From contig OZ024784.1 of the NCBI GenBank assembly GCA_964017065.1, positions 12,877,152 through 12,941,151 on the forward strand: a stretch of 64,000 nt of DNA, written 5' to 3'. Of the stretch, positions 32,844 to 44,798 are shown piece by piece. Position 1 is the stretch's first letter. Each line of letters starts with the position of its first letter. Origin of the DNA: Haliclona indistincta. Taxonomy: Eukaryota > Porifera > Demospongiae > Haplosclerida > Chalinidae. The notes beneath the pieces are model-generated. The model was not told the DNA's origin. It ran no database searches and was given only the letters and a program-made list of their open reading frames with translations. The position numbers were made by a program, and so were the translations under genes.

Positions 32844-35665
32844 CAGTGGCGTAGCAACAAATGGTGCACAGGTGCTGTAGCATCACCTTGAATTTGCCCA
32901 GATAATGATATTCAAAGTTAATTAACACACCCAGCCATTATGAATATAATTATTATTAAACCACTGTTAGTAAAAGCACACCGCACCAGCCACACCGTCT
33001 GCAGCTGAATCAGCAAACGTGTCTCTCTTCCCTTTCCAACAAGTATGGCTCAGAGAAGTATTGCTACCTATTTTAAGCAGCTATCACCAGTGCAGACTCC
33101 TGCAAACAGTGACAAAGACTCAGAACGAGTAACAGAAACTGAGCAAGTAGTAGATATTGATCAGCAGCTTACAGAGACTGAACAGCTTACAGAGACTACT
33201 GAGCAGCCTACAGAGGCAATTGAGCAGCACCCAGCAGTGGCAACAGATCAACAAGATCAAGAATGCCAATGTCCAGGTTGCTTGGATACTCTAGTTCCCA
33301 ACCATCCTGCTGATTTATCTGGATCAAAGGTATTTTATAAACATAAAGATGGAAAATCTTTTGCTAGAAAAATTCAGCCTACATGGTATAAGCAGTTTCC
33401 ATGGGTATCTGTATGCTCATCTAGTTACAGAATTTTTTGCATGAATTGTCGCACTGCTAAGCAAAAACTTTGCTCACATTTTCAAGGCATCAGCACAACT
33501 CCTTTGCTACAACTGGTTTTGGTAATTGGAGCAGAGCTCTACAAATGTTTCGTGGTCATGAAAAGAGTGAAGGCCATCAAGAAGCCATTGCTAAATTAGC
33601 CGCTCTTTCCAATTCTGTTAACGTTGGTGCTCAATTGCTTACAAGGTGTGAGGAGGAACAAGCGTTTCACCGGGAAATGCTATTGAAAGTCCTTTCTTCC
33701 ATCCAGTTTTTAGCTCGCCAGGGTTTAGCATTGCGTGGGCACTCTGAGGGTGTTGATGCATTACAGGGTAATTTGCTTCAACTATTGCTGCTTCGAGCAC
33801 AAGATTGCCCTCGATTGGACGAATGGCTTAGGAAGAAAGAATATGTTTCTCCACAGATAGTGAATGAGTTGATTAACTTGATGGGCCAGGCAATGCTAAG
33901 GCAATTAGTAGAGGAAATTAGGGAAGCCAAATTCTATTCTCTTATAGCAGATGAAGCAACTGATATTTCTCGGCAAGAGCAGATGTGTGTTTCTATTCGG
34001 TGGATTGACAGTAGTTTCGTTGTGCACGAAGATGCTCTCGGTCTAGTTCAACTCCCTAACACTAAGGCAGCAACAGTGTTTTCACAAATAAAAGACATAC
34101 TTGTATAAGATGTATGCTTCCTGTAACACAGTGCCGAGGGCAAGCGTTTGATGGAGCAAGTAACATGAGTGGAATTAGAAATGGAGTACAGGCACTGCTT
34201 AAGAGGGAAGAGCCAAGGGCATTTTGCTTAGCTCATAGCTTAAATCTTGCAGTACAAGACATGACTGCGAAGTGTGATTTAGTGCGGAATGTGATGACTT
34301 TTGTGTTAGATTTAGTGCAGCTCATCAAGTTTTCGCCAAAAAGAACTAGTTTATTCGACAGTTTGAGGAAGGACATGGCTATCAACAGTAATGATAGCGA
34401 ACTCACACCTTCTCTAAGGCCTCTGTGCCCAACTAGATGGACAGTGAGGCATTCCTCTATCGATAGTATCCTGCAGAACTATAATTTATAGTATTCTCAT
34501 TTCTGCTCTTGAGGAGATTGAGCAAGGCCATGATCAATATGCAGCCAAAGCAAGTGGTTTGCTTTCCCGAATGCTTAGCTTTGATACACTGTTTAGCTTA
34601 AAGCTTGCCTATCTGGTGTTCTCTGCAGCTGAACAGCTATCAATAAATTTGCAAGCAAAGAACACCTGTGTACAAGAAGCAACTCGAGGTGCGAGCCTCC
34701 TTGTTTCACACTTTCGGCATCTTCGACAACCAGAAGAGTTTGAAAAATTCTATGAAAATGTTATTAGTGCTTCATCTGGTGTGACTGATAGCCCAGTGCT
34801 TCCTAGATACCGAAAATTACCAAAACATGTAGACAATGCCTCTAGTCCTTATCGTTATCAATCACCAAAAGATCGATTCAGGCATGCTTATTTTGAGGCA
34901 CTAGAGCTTGCTGTAGGAGAAGTAGAGAGGAGATTCGAGCAGTCAGACATGAAGCTGATCAAAGAGATGGAAGTCATGCTGGTAGAAGCTGCTAATGGTG
35001 TCGTTACTGATTCTATTCATGAAGATGTAACCAGATATTTGGCTGCTGATGTTGATTGTTATAGGTTGAAAGTCCAGCTAGGCATGGTGAGTGACATGGT
35101 ATAAAGACTGCTTTCAGTGATGCTACAACTCCTAATAAGACAACAAACGTGAGAACTATCTGCGATGCTATGAACGAAAGTGAGATCTACAAGGGAATGC
35201 TAGGAGAAGTAGAAAAGGCCCTTAGGATATACCTTAATTTTCCTGTCACTACAGCAACTGCTGAGAGATCTTTCTCATCTTTGCGCCGCATAAAGACTTT
35301 TCTACGCAGTTCCATGACTAACTACAGACTTAACAATTTATTTATGTTGTACGTTCATTCAGATAGAGCTAAAGAAGTAGACATTAAACCAATTGCTAAA
35401 GAATTTGTATCAGTAACTACTAGGAGACTAAAATTACTTTGGAAATTATTGATTTTAGTTTTGATTGTTAGTTATACTCTTTCTCTTTCGCAATGTACAT
35501 TTGAAACATTGTTGTAATTATTGACGTAGAATCGCTGCGCAGATAGAATGGCGAAAATTGCATGCTTATGAATATTAATGAGCAAAATTTTTTCACCACG
35601 CTTCGCGCGCCATAATTTTTTTTTCACTTGTGCATCACCTTCAAAATTATCTTCCTACGCCACTG
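32844..35665 (+). mobile_element. Decayed hAT transposon
   Basis: The ends are inverted CAGTGGCGTAG (32844) and CTACGCCACTG (to 35665), typical of hAT elements. The 8-bp flanks (TCAATTAT; ACTATCTC) do not match, so the target duplication has decayed or been rearranged. The interior carries a broken hAT transposase in several frames. Confidence 0.85.
33045..35517 (+). pseudogene. hAT-family transposase, frameshifted (ZMYM/TTF-type)
   Basis: It starts MAQRSIATYFKQLSPVQ, followed by a Gln/Glu/Thr repeat and a TTF-type zinc-binding region (CQCPGC...CMNCRTAKQKLCSHF). The reading then shifts near 33480 into FRGHEKSEGHQEAIAKL, and further breaks occur near 34106 (stop), 34489 (stop) and 35103 (stop). 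hAT landmarks survive across the pieces: ADEATDIS (first Asp), DGASNMSG (second Asp), LCPTRWTVRHSSI, and the C-terminal dimerisation block ATAERSFSSLRRIKTFLRSS with the Glu. At least four disabling changes make it inactive. Confidence 0.9.
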
Positions 35666-36760
35666 ACTATCTCAGCTACCTTTGTTGCCGCTGTGTTCTT
35701 CCATGGTTGTTGCTACTGACTGCTGCTGTTACACTGGTACATTACTAGATGCGCTGTTGTTATTATGCTATGACTTTCTCCATCCAGGTTGCAGTCGCGA
35801 CGCAGACACATAGCACTGAGGCGGCAAGCTAGACAACTTTACCTCTACACATGCAGCTTTGTCTTTATTATTAAAATGTTGATGTAACAATAAGTATTAT
35901 AATACTAAACCGTAACTAAAATCTCTGTTGTATCTACTGCAGTGGATCATCACACAGTAAGTCCTAGCTTTGAGCATATTGAATGAACACAGTAGTCTTG
36001 GTCCTTCTTGGAGATGGTTGGCTGTTCAAGTCAAGTGTTCCATCGTTGGTAGTTTGTTATCTGGTACTTTAAGCCGCCGTAGCAATCTCGGAAAGGAGAG
36101 AACCAGTGAGATCTTGCCAGTTCCCGGGTGATCGCGTGCGTGCTCTTGCGGTATCTCACGTGATCACTCAAGTACCGCCTACCGGCGCGGCGCTCGTTCA
36201 CCGGTATCTCTCGAGATCGAGCGAGATCATTGGAGATCGAGTCTGATTGCTCGCCTTTCTTGCTTAATTCGCAACCAGGATAGTAACAGCCAGCCTTAAT
36301 CGCTGTACATCTTCCAGTGAACGCAGCTAGAGCTTACAGCGGGAGCATAGGCGCCCTCGATACAGGTACGTACACAACGCAAATAGAACAGCCATTTAGC
36401 ACTTTTGGTGGCAACTCGAGGCACGCATCATCGCTCGAGATCTCGCCTAGCAAAGTGCTACAATGTAAAAACCCGCGAGGACGACATCTGACGTGATGTG
36501 CACGAGTTCACGGGATATGTAACGAGATCGCGACTGCAGTGTGAAATCTCGCGGTTCGTTCCAACCGGGTAATCCTTGCACATACTGCGCACGGGTAATG
36601 ACAGAGCAAGTACCGTACCCCTCACGCATGCGTCGAGGGTAATTAACCCTTTAGTTGCTAGGTTATTTTGGCGAAAATTCGACTTGCTCTAAACTGACAG
36701 TTTGTCTAGCAATTTTCTACAACATGCAGTACGGGGTTTCTGTATTCACTGGACGGGATA

Positions 36761-37418
36761 GTACCTGTTTGCCTACTCCCACTTCGCCTACTCCCATTTT
36801 GCCTACTTACAGCCCCAAAGGGACGTTTTGCCTATAGTCACGTGCGCAAGCCGCCTTCGGCGGCTTATATTATCTACGCGCGCGCGTACAGAATCACTAT
36901 AATGGCTTGTTTATAGCACTGGTCGGTCAGCTGGTTCCGGTAGCGCAGCGGTTTAGTGTGGTGGCTTGTAGTGCAAATGTTCAGGGTTCGATTCCCGCTC
37001 AGTACTTATTAATTTATTTTTTTTATTTTTTTCCCCAGAAAACTTAAGTTTTTTTTAACTAAGTCGATCGTCGGGACAGCTTGCAGATCCAGTGAAGGAC
37101 GAAGGCCCTGTTTAGGACGACCCTCTCGACGATCTTTAGCCAGGGCCGAAGGCCCGGTTTAGGACGACCCTCCCGACGATCCTTAGGCTTACCAAGGGCC
37201 GAAGGCCCGGTTTAAGACACCCTCCCGACGATCCTTAGGCTTACCAAGGGCCGAAGGCCCGGTTTAGGACACCCTCCCGACTTTGCACAGTTAGGAGAAG
37301 GTTTTTAGGGTTCAGGGTTTAGGGTTTAGTTTGCTTACTTCTAGTAGGCAAAACGTCCCTTTGGGGCTGTAAGTAGGCAAAATGGGAGTAGGCGAAGTGG
37401 GAGTAAGCGAACAGGTAC
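36761..37418. mobile_element. MITE with long inverted repeats and an internal Pol III promoter
   Basis: Inverted arms of about 75 bp (36761-36837 and about 37344-37418) contain repeated TTTTGCCTAC/CTTCGCCTAC words. Between them are a tRNA-like segment, T-runs, three to four copies of a GGGCCGAAGGCCCGGTTTAG-type repeat (37134-37280) and a short TTTAGGGTT run near 37306-37330. Confidence 0.75.
36933..37004 (+). ncRNA. tRNA-like sequence (SINE head or pseudo-tRNA)
   Basis: An A box TAGCGCAGCGG (36941-36951) and an exact B box GGTTCGATTCC (36985-36995) are correctly spaced, and T-runs follow within 60 bp. The T stem pairs at only three positions and the acceptor ends do not pair well, so a working tRNA is unlikely. 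A tRNA-derived SINE promoter or a decayed tRNA fits better. Confidence 0.6.
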
Positions 37419-37627
37419 CAAATCCACTGGACTGGACTACTGGACTGGATTACTGGACTGGACTACTGGACTGGAAAACCACACCCAAAATACGAATATA
37501 CCACACCTCACACATGAAGATACCTCGGTAGATAACTAGATACAGTAGTCACGACCAGTGCCGGCTAGCTCTGGAGTTTGCCATATTGTTTTAGGCTGTC
37601 ATTTATCACGGAAACTATTGTTACCTA

Positions 37628-37880
37628 AACCCAAGACCCTAAAAACCTTCGCCTAACAGCGCCCAGTATTCGCCTAACTTACGGTATGGACCTAACAGCG
37701 CCCAGTATTCGCCTAACTTGCACAGTATGGACCTAACGGTGCCCAGTATTCGCCTAACTTGCACAGTATGGACCTAACGGCGCCCAGTATTCGCCTAACT
37801 TGCACAGCATGGACCTAATGGCGCCCAGTATTCGCCTAACTTGAACTGTATGGAGCTAACGCTGTCCAGTATTATAATTT
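37628..37880. repeat. About 41-bp tandem repeat
   Basis: Five to six copies of a unit with CGCCCAGTATTCGCCTAACT and TGCACAGTATGGACCTAA. It lies inside the CTGGACTGGACTA element. Confidence 0.85.
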
Positions 37881-38261
37881 TGCCTAACTAACTTGTAATT
37901 TTGCCTAAGTTATGGGCAAGCGTGGTAAAAATGCGTTCATTTTGGGTGTGGTTTTCCAGTCCAGTAGTCCAGTCCAGTGAATACAGACACCCTGCAGTAC
38001 GCTAGCTGTTCCAAACTAGCACTGTTTTTACCTGGCAAGTCAAAGTTTACGACCATGTACTAAAATCTGAGTTGGCCACTCCCACTTTGGAACTGAAGCC
38101 GCTTAAGTGCTGCGGCCTCGTCATTTTTCAGCTGATTTTGGTCTTCATTTAGCCCCGGTGACTGATACAAAACCTGGTGGTGTCCAGGTGAGCAAACAGC
38201 ACAGTTTAGACCATATTCTATGCCAAAGTATGCATTTCCGGGCATCCTGAAGCCCTAAAAA

Positions 38262-38345
38262 TGCCGAAAGCGGCGAGGGGCTCTGCCCCTTCGAACCCCG
38301 GGTTAAAGGGGGGACACCCCCCTTTAAAAATCCCCCGTTCTATAT
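38262..38345. repeat. GC-rich hairpin-forming segment
   Basis: It contains CGAGGGGCTCTGCCCCTTCG and GGGGGGACACCCCCC, two strong stem-loops in series. The purpose is unknown; it resembles the body of a non-coding repeat. Confidence 0.5.
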
Positions 38346-38933
38346 ATTTTAGTGGGGAGGGCGCGGCGAAAAACAGTGGGTTTTTTCAGGTAAAGTTATC
38401 TTCTGCAATTAAACTTGATTTGACCTTTCTAGAGCACTTTTCACACTATTTATGACATCTAGAGTAGGTGGAGTCAATTATGACGCCTTAAGGCGTCAAT
38501 AGCCTATAAAGGGTTAATATGACCTCAACGTGATGTTACATGTTGTACCAAGAGAATGAATGTACTGGACAATCTACAGACCACATGTAGTCAGTGATCA
38601 CAAAAATGCACAACCAGACTACAGACTGGTTCTTGTAACAACCAGCAATTACCAAGTACTCCAGAATCAGGGAAGAAAGTACTCCGGAAGTGACGTCACA
38701 TTCAATTAACATATTTCTGGTTATAGTTGTCTATTACATGACCCAATGGATACAACTGAAAATATCAAAAATAGTGGAGAGAATTACCAAAATATCTATT
38801 GAAAGCACAAGTATCAAGTGCCTACATCAGAGCATAGTATTGTACATATCACATGATACAGCATACATACACTATAGTAACACTTGTACTCTGATCCATC
38901 ACAATCTCACAATGTAGACACACTTGTACTCAC

Positions 38934-41900
38934 ATTAGTAACTGAACTGATATCAGCACCAGCTTGCATCAACATCTTCACTACTGCTGGATGACCTCTA
39001 TCAGCACTCTCATGTAGTGGTGTCCATCCATCCTATTGACAAACAAGTAAACACAACATGTTATGATCATGTACTATGAGTGTCTCAGTAACAATGATCA
39101 ACCAACAATAATCCACCATCCAGTACAAAACAATAGTAAACAAAACCAGATTTACTGTTATCATCTTTGAATATTAAATCAAGTAAACTACAAATTCCAT
39201 AGATCATTTTAAAATGACAACTCTCGTGTGACATGAAATCATACTCAAACTAGCTAAGTACTGCAGGCATCAACAAGTGAAAACTAATGGACAAACTTCA
39301 AGTCCACCTTATCTGTTGATTCACTAGTGCACAAGAGGATCTAGCTCACTATAGAAATGTTACCATAATGTACACGTACCTCATCACGAGTATCAATATC
39401 TACATTTGGTTGTTGTAATAGTAGCTTTATCACATCTTCATGTTCTCCCTCAGCACTGATGTGTAGAGGAGTTCGCTGGTACTGAAACAAAACAATAAAA
39501 CATTGTCAATGACAGACACAGTTACAATATTATCCTATTATGAACCTCACACACTCCAATCAAACAGTGCATGTATGTACTGCTAGCTGGCTATACCAAT
39601 ATTCTTATTATACAGTGACAATAATTTTAGGTTCACAAGACGTAACCTAATGATTAGTCTGCCTCAAGTGGAGAAGACACGACTGTGACATGCTCAGTAC
39701 AGCAATAGCCTTACATGCATGGTATCACACACCATTCCTTCAACCAATGTCTATCACAACTTGAACACACAAAATATCTCACTACCAGTGAAGCAGTCAC
39801 ACTTACTATCATACGATCCAAAACAGATCAAACTGCTCATGGACACACACTGCATGCCACAGGAGCTAGGAAACTATGCCTAGTCTGAATTATCACTTCT
39901 CTAGACGCTAGCTAGCTTGCACCTTATCAACCACCACACCAACTTATCACAATACTCACACCAACTTATCAATGGTACGGCAGCTACTTCAGCACCAAAG
40001 ACTGCATAGCTGCACACACAATCAAAAGGCTATGACATACGCTAGAGAAGCCACACCCACTGAAGCACAAAATCATAGATGTGATCATGACGTTGAGAGA
40101 TGATACTATAAACCACTATTAGCAATATGGTACGACAGCACTAGAGAGAGATGCACACACACTCACAATAGACCAGTAGTGTAACAAACACTTTTAACAC
40201 TCCCTGGGAACAACAATCATAGCAGGCTAGGTCGAGCATCGTACTCAGGCTCACCATGTGGTGTCGTAATGCTGTCACTAGGCAGTTTTTGAATGGATCA
40301 CTCCATTTGGTTTCACCCAGATCCATTTGGTTTAGGGTTCAAATCACCTGTGCTCCATTTGGGTATTATGATAAGTTGGTGTTTTTACATGTGTATAAAC
40401 AAGTAATCATCTTCTATCCACTGGGACAGGTATTCAAGTGGTATATTAAGGTGGCGGTGCGCCAATTTAATGAGATTCATAACTTTACAAGTAGCTTTAT
40501 TTTCCAGCAATGGTATTTTGTACAGGCATGCTCCAGTATGCATTTTGTTTGTCTATCGATATACATCGATTATAGCAAGTTTCAGTCACGAAGTGTTAGC
40601 TAACGTGGAGCAGCGAGCTCGCCTAGTATAGACTGGTCTGTGGCTGCTATCTCCAGTTTGGCTTGCTTGCTTTGGAAAGAACTTCGTTTACAGCTTTAAA
40701 ATTCTAGCGCGCACAGACGTACAGAGTGATTTTTCGATACTCCTTTGCTAACGCGGCAAAACAGCAAACCTTGACCAGAAAAAATTCTTTAACAAAAAAT
40801 CTAGATCGTATTACGGAAATTTGCTCTGTACGTCTGAGCGCAAGATGGCGCTGCATGCTGCTGCGCTTGAAGCGCGTCGATCTATTGCTCAACAGTCGAG
40901 ATAGCAGCCACAGACGCTTCATGTATTATTTCCCCCATACTGTTATGTAAATCGCTGTAGTTATAAAGTCTAGTTATTAATAAAACACACGTTGCGTGGG
41001 TGTTGAATATTAACTAAGTGCACCGCCACCTTAAGGTGGTGGTGTGCCAATTCAATGAGATTCATAACTTTGCAAGTAGCTTTATTTTCTGTACAATGGT
41101 ATTTGTACAGGCGTGCTCCAGTATGCATTTTGTTTTGTCTATCGATAACATTGATTATAGCAAGTTTCATGCAGTCACGAAGTAGTAGCTAACGTGGAGC
41201 AGTGCTGAGCTCGCCCAGTAAAGACCATGCATGCAGTCTGTGGCAGTTATCTCCAGTTCGGCTTGCTTGCTCTAGAAAGAACTTCGTTTACAGCTTAGAA
41301 ATTCCAGCGCGCAGAGACGTATGGAGTGATTTTTCGATACTCCTTTGCTAACGCTAGCTGCAAAACAGCATACCTAGACCACAAAATATTGTTTAAAAAA
41401 ATCTAGATCGTATTTCTGAAATTCACTCTATGCGTGTGTCGGCAAGATGGTGCTGCATGCTGCTGCGCTTGAAGCGCATCGATCTATTGCTCAACAGTCG
41501 AGATAGCAGCCACAGACTCTTCATGCATTATTTCCCCCATACTGTTATGTAAATTGCTGAAAATATAAAGTCTAGTTATTAGAAAAATGCGCGTTGCGTG
41601 GGTGTTGAATATTAATTACGTGCACCGCCACCTTAAATAGTGATTGTATGCTATGGTGTGGGTATAATAGCTACTGATCCATTTGGCTTCCTAATCCTAG
41701 TGAGAACCATGAATGCTGGTACAGAAACCATTGTTGCCTACTGAAGGTATTATATGGCCCGATGTCTAAGAGACTCAATCCAGCTAGCAACAGCAGCCTG
41801 CGTCAAGGAACAGCGGAGCATTGTGTAACTAAAAACTGTCCTCATTAGCCGCCATGATGGTGAGGACACCGCAAAATCTGTATTAATACTATTGGGCATA

Positions 41901-44626
41901 GCCGGTTGACGATCGATATCTATGAATAAATGGTGAATATTCTTATTTGTTTCCTATTCCCGCCAAAGCGCCGCCTTAACAGTCATCTACACATCCAGAA
42001 GACACAAGAAGATAGCTAAGAGTATACAGTGCTAGGTCTCTGAAGCAGTATAGCTACGATAAAACTGAATAACGGAGATGACCGTAATATTACGTTTCTA
42101 ATACCGAGTACAAAAATCACCCTTCTGGGGGATCGACAAATATGCGCACGTTGACCCTTCAAATGCGGACAGCAATTCTAGCCTCTGTTTCTGTGGATTT
42201 CACTAACCTTTGTAACCATTAGACAGGCAAACTAGCGCTGTGATCATTGTTAATATGCAAAATCAACTTGCACAACGAGCGGGCTTGTTGTCAATGACAA
42301 TTGCAGTTAACCACGCCCACTTGACGATCTACCAACTGTCGTGTGCTAGAATCACTCTCACTGGAGCAAAAAACGCCGCTTCTTTGGTCAAAACAGCACG
42401 TGTGAGACAAAGTTAGTGCATGTATGGCTGCTTTTTATGTCAAGAAGCCCCTGGAGACCCAGTGGTGCTAGGCATTCCCGCCGTACCTCTGCTAGGCAGG
42501 GCCGCAGGCCCCGCCAATGGCCCACCATCACACCCCACATAGCTGTATTTGGTGTATAGGTGAAATAACCTATCTTCGAATTTTAACGCCCACTTCCGGT
42601 GACGTCAAACTTGCTAGGCGACTATAGTCGCCCGTCGCTTGTGAAGGGTTAACCGGAACTAAATCAAGCATCAGGTGAGTCTATTTATAGCTGTGAACAA
42701 CAATCCGGTTCGAAAAACTCTGGTCTAGTCGCATGAAATTTTAAAAACGATCAACTATTGTATTACAGCAATGGGGCTGCCTCGCGAGTGGCTCATCGTC
42801 TGAGGGACAAATTTGCGCTCATAGTGGCGCCTCCTTAGAGGTACAGTGGGTTAGCTAAGACCTTCTAGTAAACATATCCAGTTCAATAAAAGTGTTTTAG
42901 TCATTTGTTGACCGCAGGTGCGTGGTTGCTTGCTTGCCCTACATGCCCGTAATACAAAATGTCGCTGTTAGTATACAGACAAATTTCCGGAGAATTATTG
43001 TTCCGTGTCATTTCTTTTCTGGTAATGACATGTACTGTACCAATAGTGATCAATACCACACTGTACAAAGATGAATGATCAGTTACTGACTGTGAGTGAG
43101 AACTGATGTAGTGTGGATTACACACCTGTTACTACATGACTCAACACAATCACACACAACTCACACGATCTCTAGGGTCATGATAGTTGATATCAGCTCC
43201 TAGCTGCAGTAGTTCATACACTCTTGTTATATCACCATGGAGACATGCATCACAGAGCTCTTTATTCTGTGAACACAACATAACATCATGTATCAAACAA
43301 TGACAGCTGCTACACTTACAAATAACACATAATCACAAATGATGTGTAACACTGTATCATAATAGATATGTTTCACTATATAGTGTGTGATCCTTATTAT
43401 GTGAGCGGACTTGAGAAATGGACCAGTCACTTCACTCCTGTAATTTTCGAGCGAGCGCATGTTGCAAACTTACTGTCATTCTGAAATAATTCTGAGTACC
43501 ATGCCTTTAAGCAAGCAGAATGATCAAATATTACACACAAACATTTCAGTGAGTTCCAGTGATGCTTGACTGAGTAGAAGCTATTTGAAAACAGGCATGT
43601 GTTCAATAATGATTACAGGAGCGAAGTGATCCCTTTTCTCAAATCGACTCACATGTCACTAAACCAGACTAACAGTCTGATCTGTATCATTATACTGTAT
43701 CAATCATACCCATAGCTAGCTGATACCAGTCTGATCTGTATCATTATATACTGTATCAATCATGCATAGCTAGCTGATACCAGTCTGATCTGTATCATTA
43801 TACTGTATCAATCATACCCATAGCTATAGCTGATACCAGTCTGATCTGTATCATTATACTGTATCAATCATATACCCATAGCTAGCTGATACCAGTCTGA
43901 TCTGTATCATTATACTGTATCAATCATACCCATAGCTAGCTGATACCAGTCTGATCTGTATCATTATACTGTATCAATCATACCCATAGCTAGCTGATAC
44001 CAGTCTGATCTGTATCATTATACTGTATCAATCATACCCATAGCTAGCTGATACCAGTCTGATCTGTATCATTATACTGTATCAATCATATAGCTAGCTG
44101 ATACCAGTCTGATCTGTATCATTATACTGTATCAATCATACCCATAGCTAGCTGATACCAGTCTGATCTGTATCATTATACTGTATCAATCATACCCATA
44201 GCTAGCTGATACCAGTCTGATCTGTATCATTATACTGTATCAATCATACCCATAGCTAGCTGATACCAGTCTGATCTGTATCATTATACTGTATCAATCA
44301 TACCCATAGCTAGCTGATACCAGTCTGATCTGTATCATTATACTGTATCAATCATACCCATAGCTAGCTGATACCAGTCTGATCTGTATCATTATACTGT
44401 ATCAATCATACCCATAGCTAGCTGATACCAGTCTGATCTGTATCATTATACTGTATCAATCATACCCATAGCTAGCTGACACAACAATGCTACACTAGAT
44501 GGTGCAGTACTATGGAGGCTCCGCCCATTTAGTTAGCTCACTCACCAATCTCAATTGCTCTTCACTTGTTTCCTCGATGTCGCTCGATTCCTCTGCACTG
44601 TCAAGTTGCTGGTCATGATCAGCCAT
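38934..44626 (-). CDS. Ankyrin-repeat protein
   Basis: Exons 44546-44626, 43165-43266, 39380-39481 and 38934-39032, all phase 0. The first exon is acidic (MADHDQQLDSAEESSDIEE). The others each encode about one ankyrin repeat: NKELCDACLHGDITRVYELL, YQRTPLHISAEGEHEDVIKL and DGWTPLHESADRGHPAVVKM, the last followed by LMQAGADI. The TPLH and GADI motifs are standard. At least 128 residues are present. The last donor at 38933 implies a further exon; a possible one at about 38700-38745 (LYPLGHVIDNY, then stop) is weak. Introns are unusually large for this window because they host a 54-bp satellite (intron 1) and two MITEs (intron 2). It is head-to-head with CFAP52 and may share an X-box promoter, so a ciliary role is possible. 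Confidence 0.8.
40448..41032. mobile_element. TTAA-targeted MITE, copy 2
   Basis: Same element as at 561-1146, inverted relative to it. It begins AAGGTGGCGGTGC and ends GCACCGCCACCTT, flanked by TTAA (40446-40449 and 41031-41034). Confidence 0.87.
41033..41634. mobile_element. TTAA-targeted MITE, copy 3, abutting copy 2
   Basis: Same orientation as copy 2 and joined to it through one shared TTAA; the right flank TTAA is at 41633-41636. It carries small insertions relative to copy 2 (for example GCATGC-type duplications near 41170 and 41226). Confidence 0.87.
41635..43164. other. Ankyrin-gene intron sequence without further recognised features
   Basis: No exon-like segment was found. A GC-rich patch at 42470-42530 contains GGCAGGGCCGCAGGCCCCGC, similar in style to the GC-rich hairpin near 38270. 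Confidence 0.35.
43676..44480. repeat. 54-bp satellite array
   Basis: About 15 nearly identical copies of a unit including TAGCTAGCTGATACCAGTCT and GATCTGTATCATTATACTGT. A few copies have small insertions or deletions (for example near 43755, 43815 and 44090). It lies in intron 1 of the ankyrin gene. Confidence 0.95.
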
Positions 44627-44759
44627 CTCAACTCAATGAGTCTTTCTCGGTTGATGAATAAAACGAGATTTGAGAAATGACCGCGAACTGCTTCCGTTTC
44701 GTACTGCGGTTGCACGTTGGTCGGGTACCGCGCGCCTCCTACGTTGATCACGTGATTTG

Positions 44760-44773
44760 GTTGTCATGCCAAC
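44760..44773. promoter_or_regulatory. X-box-like site between ankyrin gene and CFAP52
   Basis: GTTGTCATGCCAAC matches GTHNYYATRRNAAC at 13 of 14 positions (C instead of R at position 10). It lies 25 bp upstream of the preferred CFAP52 start codon and 133 bp from the ankyrin start codon. Confidence 0.6.
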
Positions 44774-44798
44774 AAAGTTCAAAAGCGGTCAGCTCACG

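Larger units (their letters stand above)
32595..36571. mobile_element. Outer inverted-repeat element hosting a hAT element
   Basis: The left end (32595-32625) and right end (36541-36571) are inverted copies over 31 bp with two mismatches (core AACCGCGAGATTTCAC). The interior next to both ends has repeated CGAGAT/GATCTCG words. No transposase of its own was seen outside the nested hAT element. The ends are flanked by TA-rich sequence; the superfamily is unclear. Confidence 0.65.
36739..37985. mobile_element. Inverted-repeat element with CTGGACTGGACTA ends, split by another MITE
   Basis: The right end reads CCAGTAGTCCAGTCCAGTGA and ATACAG (to about 37978). The left end starts GTATTCACTGGAC at 36742, is cut by the element at 36761-37418, and resumes as CCACTGGACTGGACTACTGG at 37424. 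The inner arms GGAAAACCACACCCAAAAT (about 37472) and its complement (about 37938) confirm the pairing. No coding region. Confidence 0.7.

Noticed and set aside
32836..35673. 8-bp target duplication for the hAT element
   Set aside because: The flanks TCAATTAT and ACTATCTC do not match.
36933..37004. Functional tRNA gene
   Set aside because: A and B boxes are good, but the T stem pairs at only three positions and the acceptor stem does not close.
37306..37335. Interstitial telomere sequence
   Set aside because: Only two or three imperfect TTTAGGG words occur, inside a MITE.
44766..44798. Upstream in-frame ATG for CFAP52
   Set aside because: It lies inside the X-box-like site, and the added residues are not family-like.
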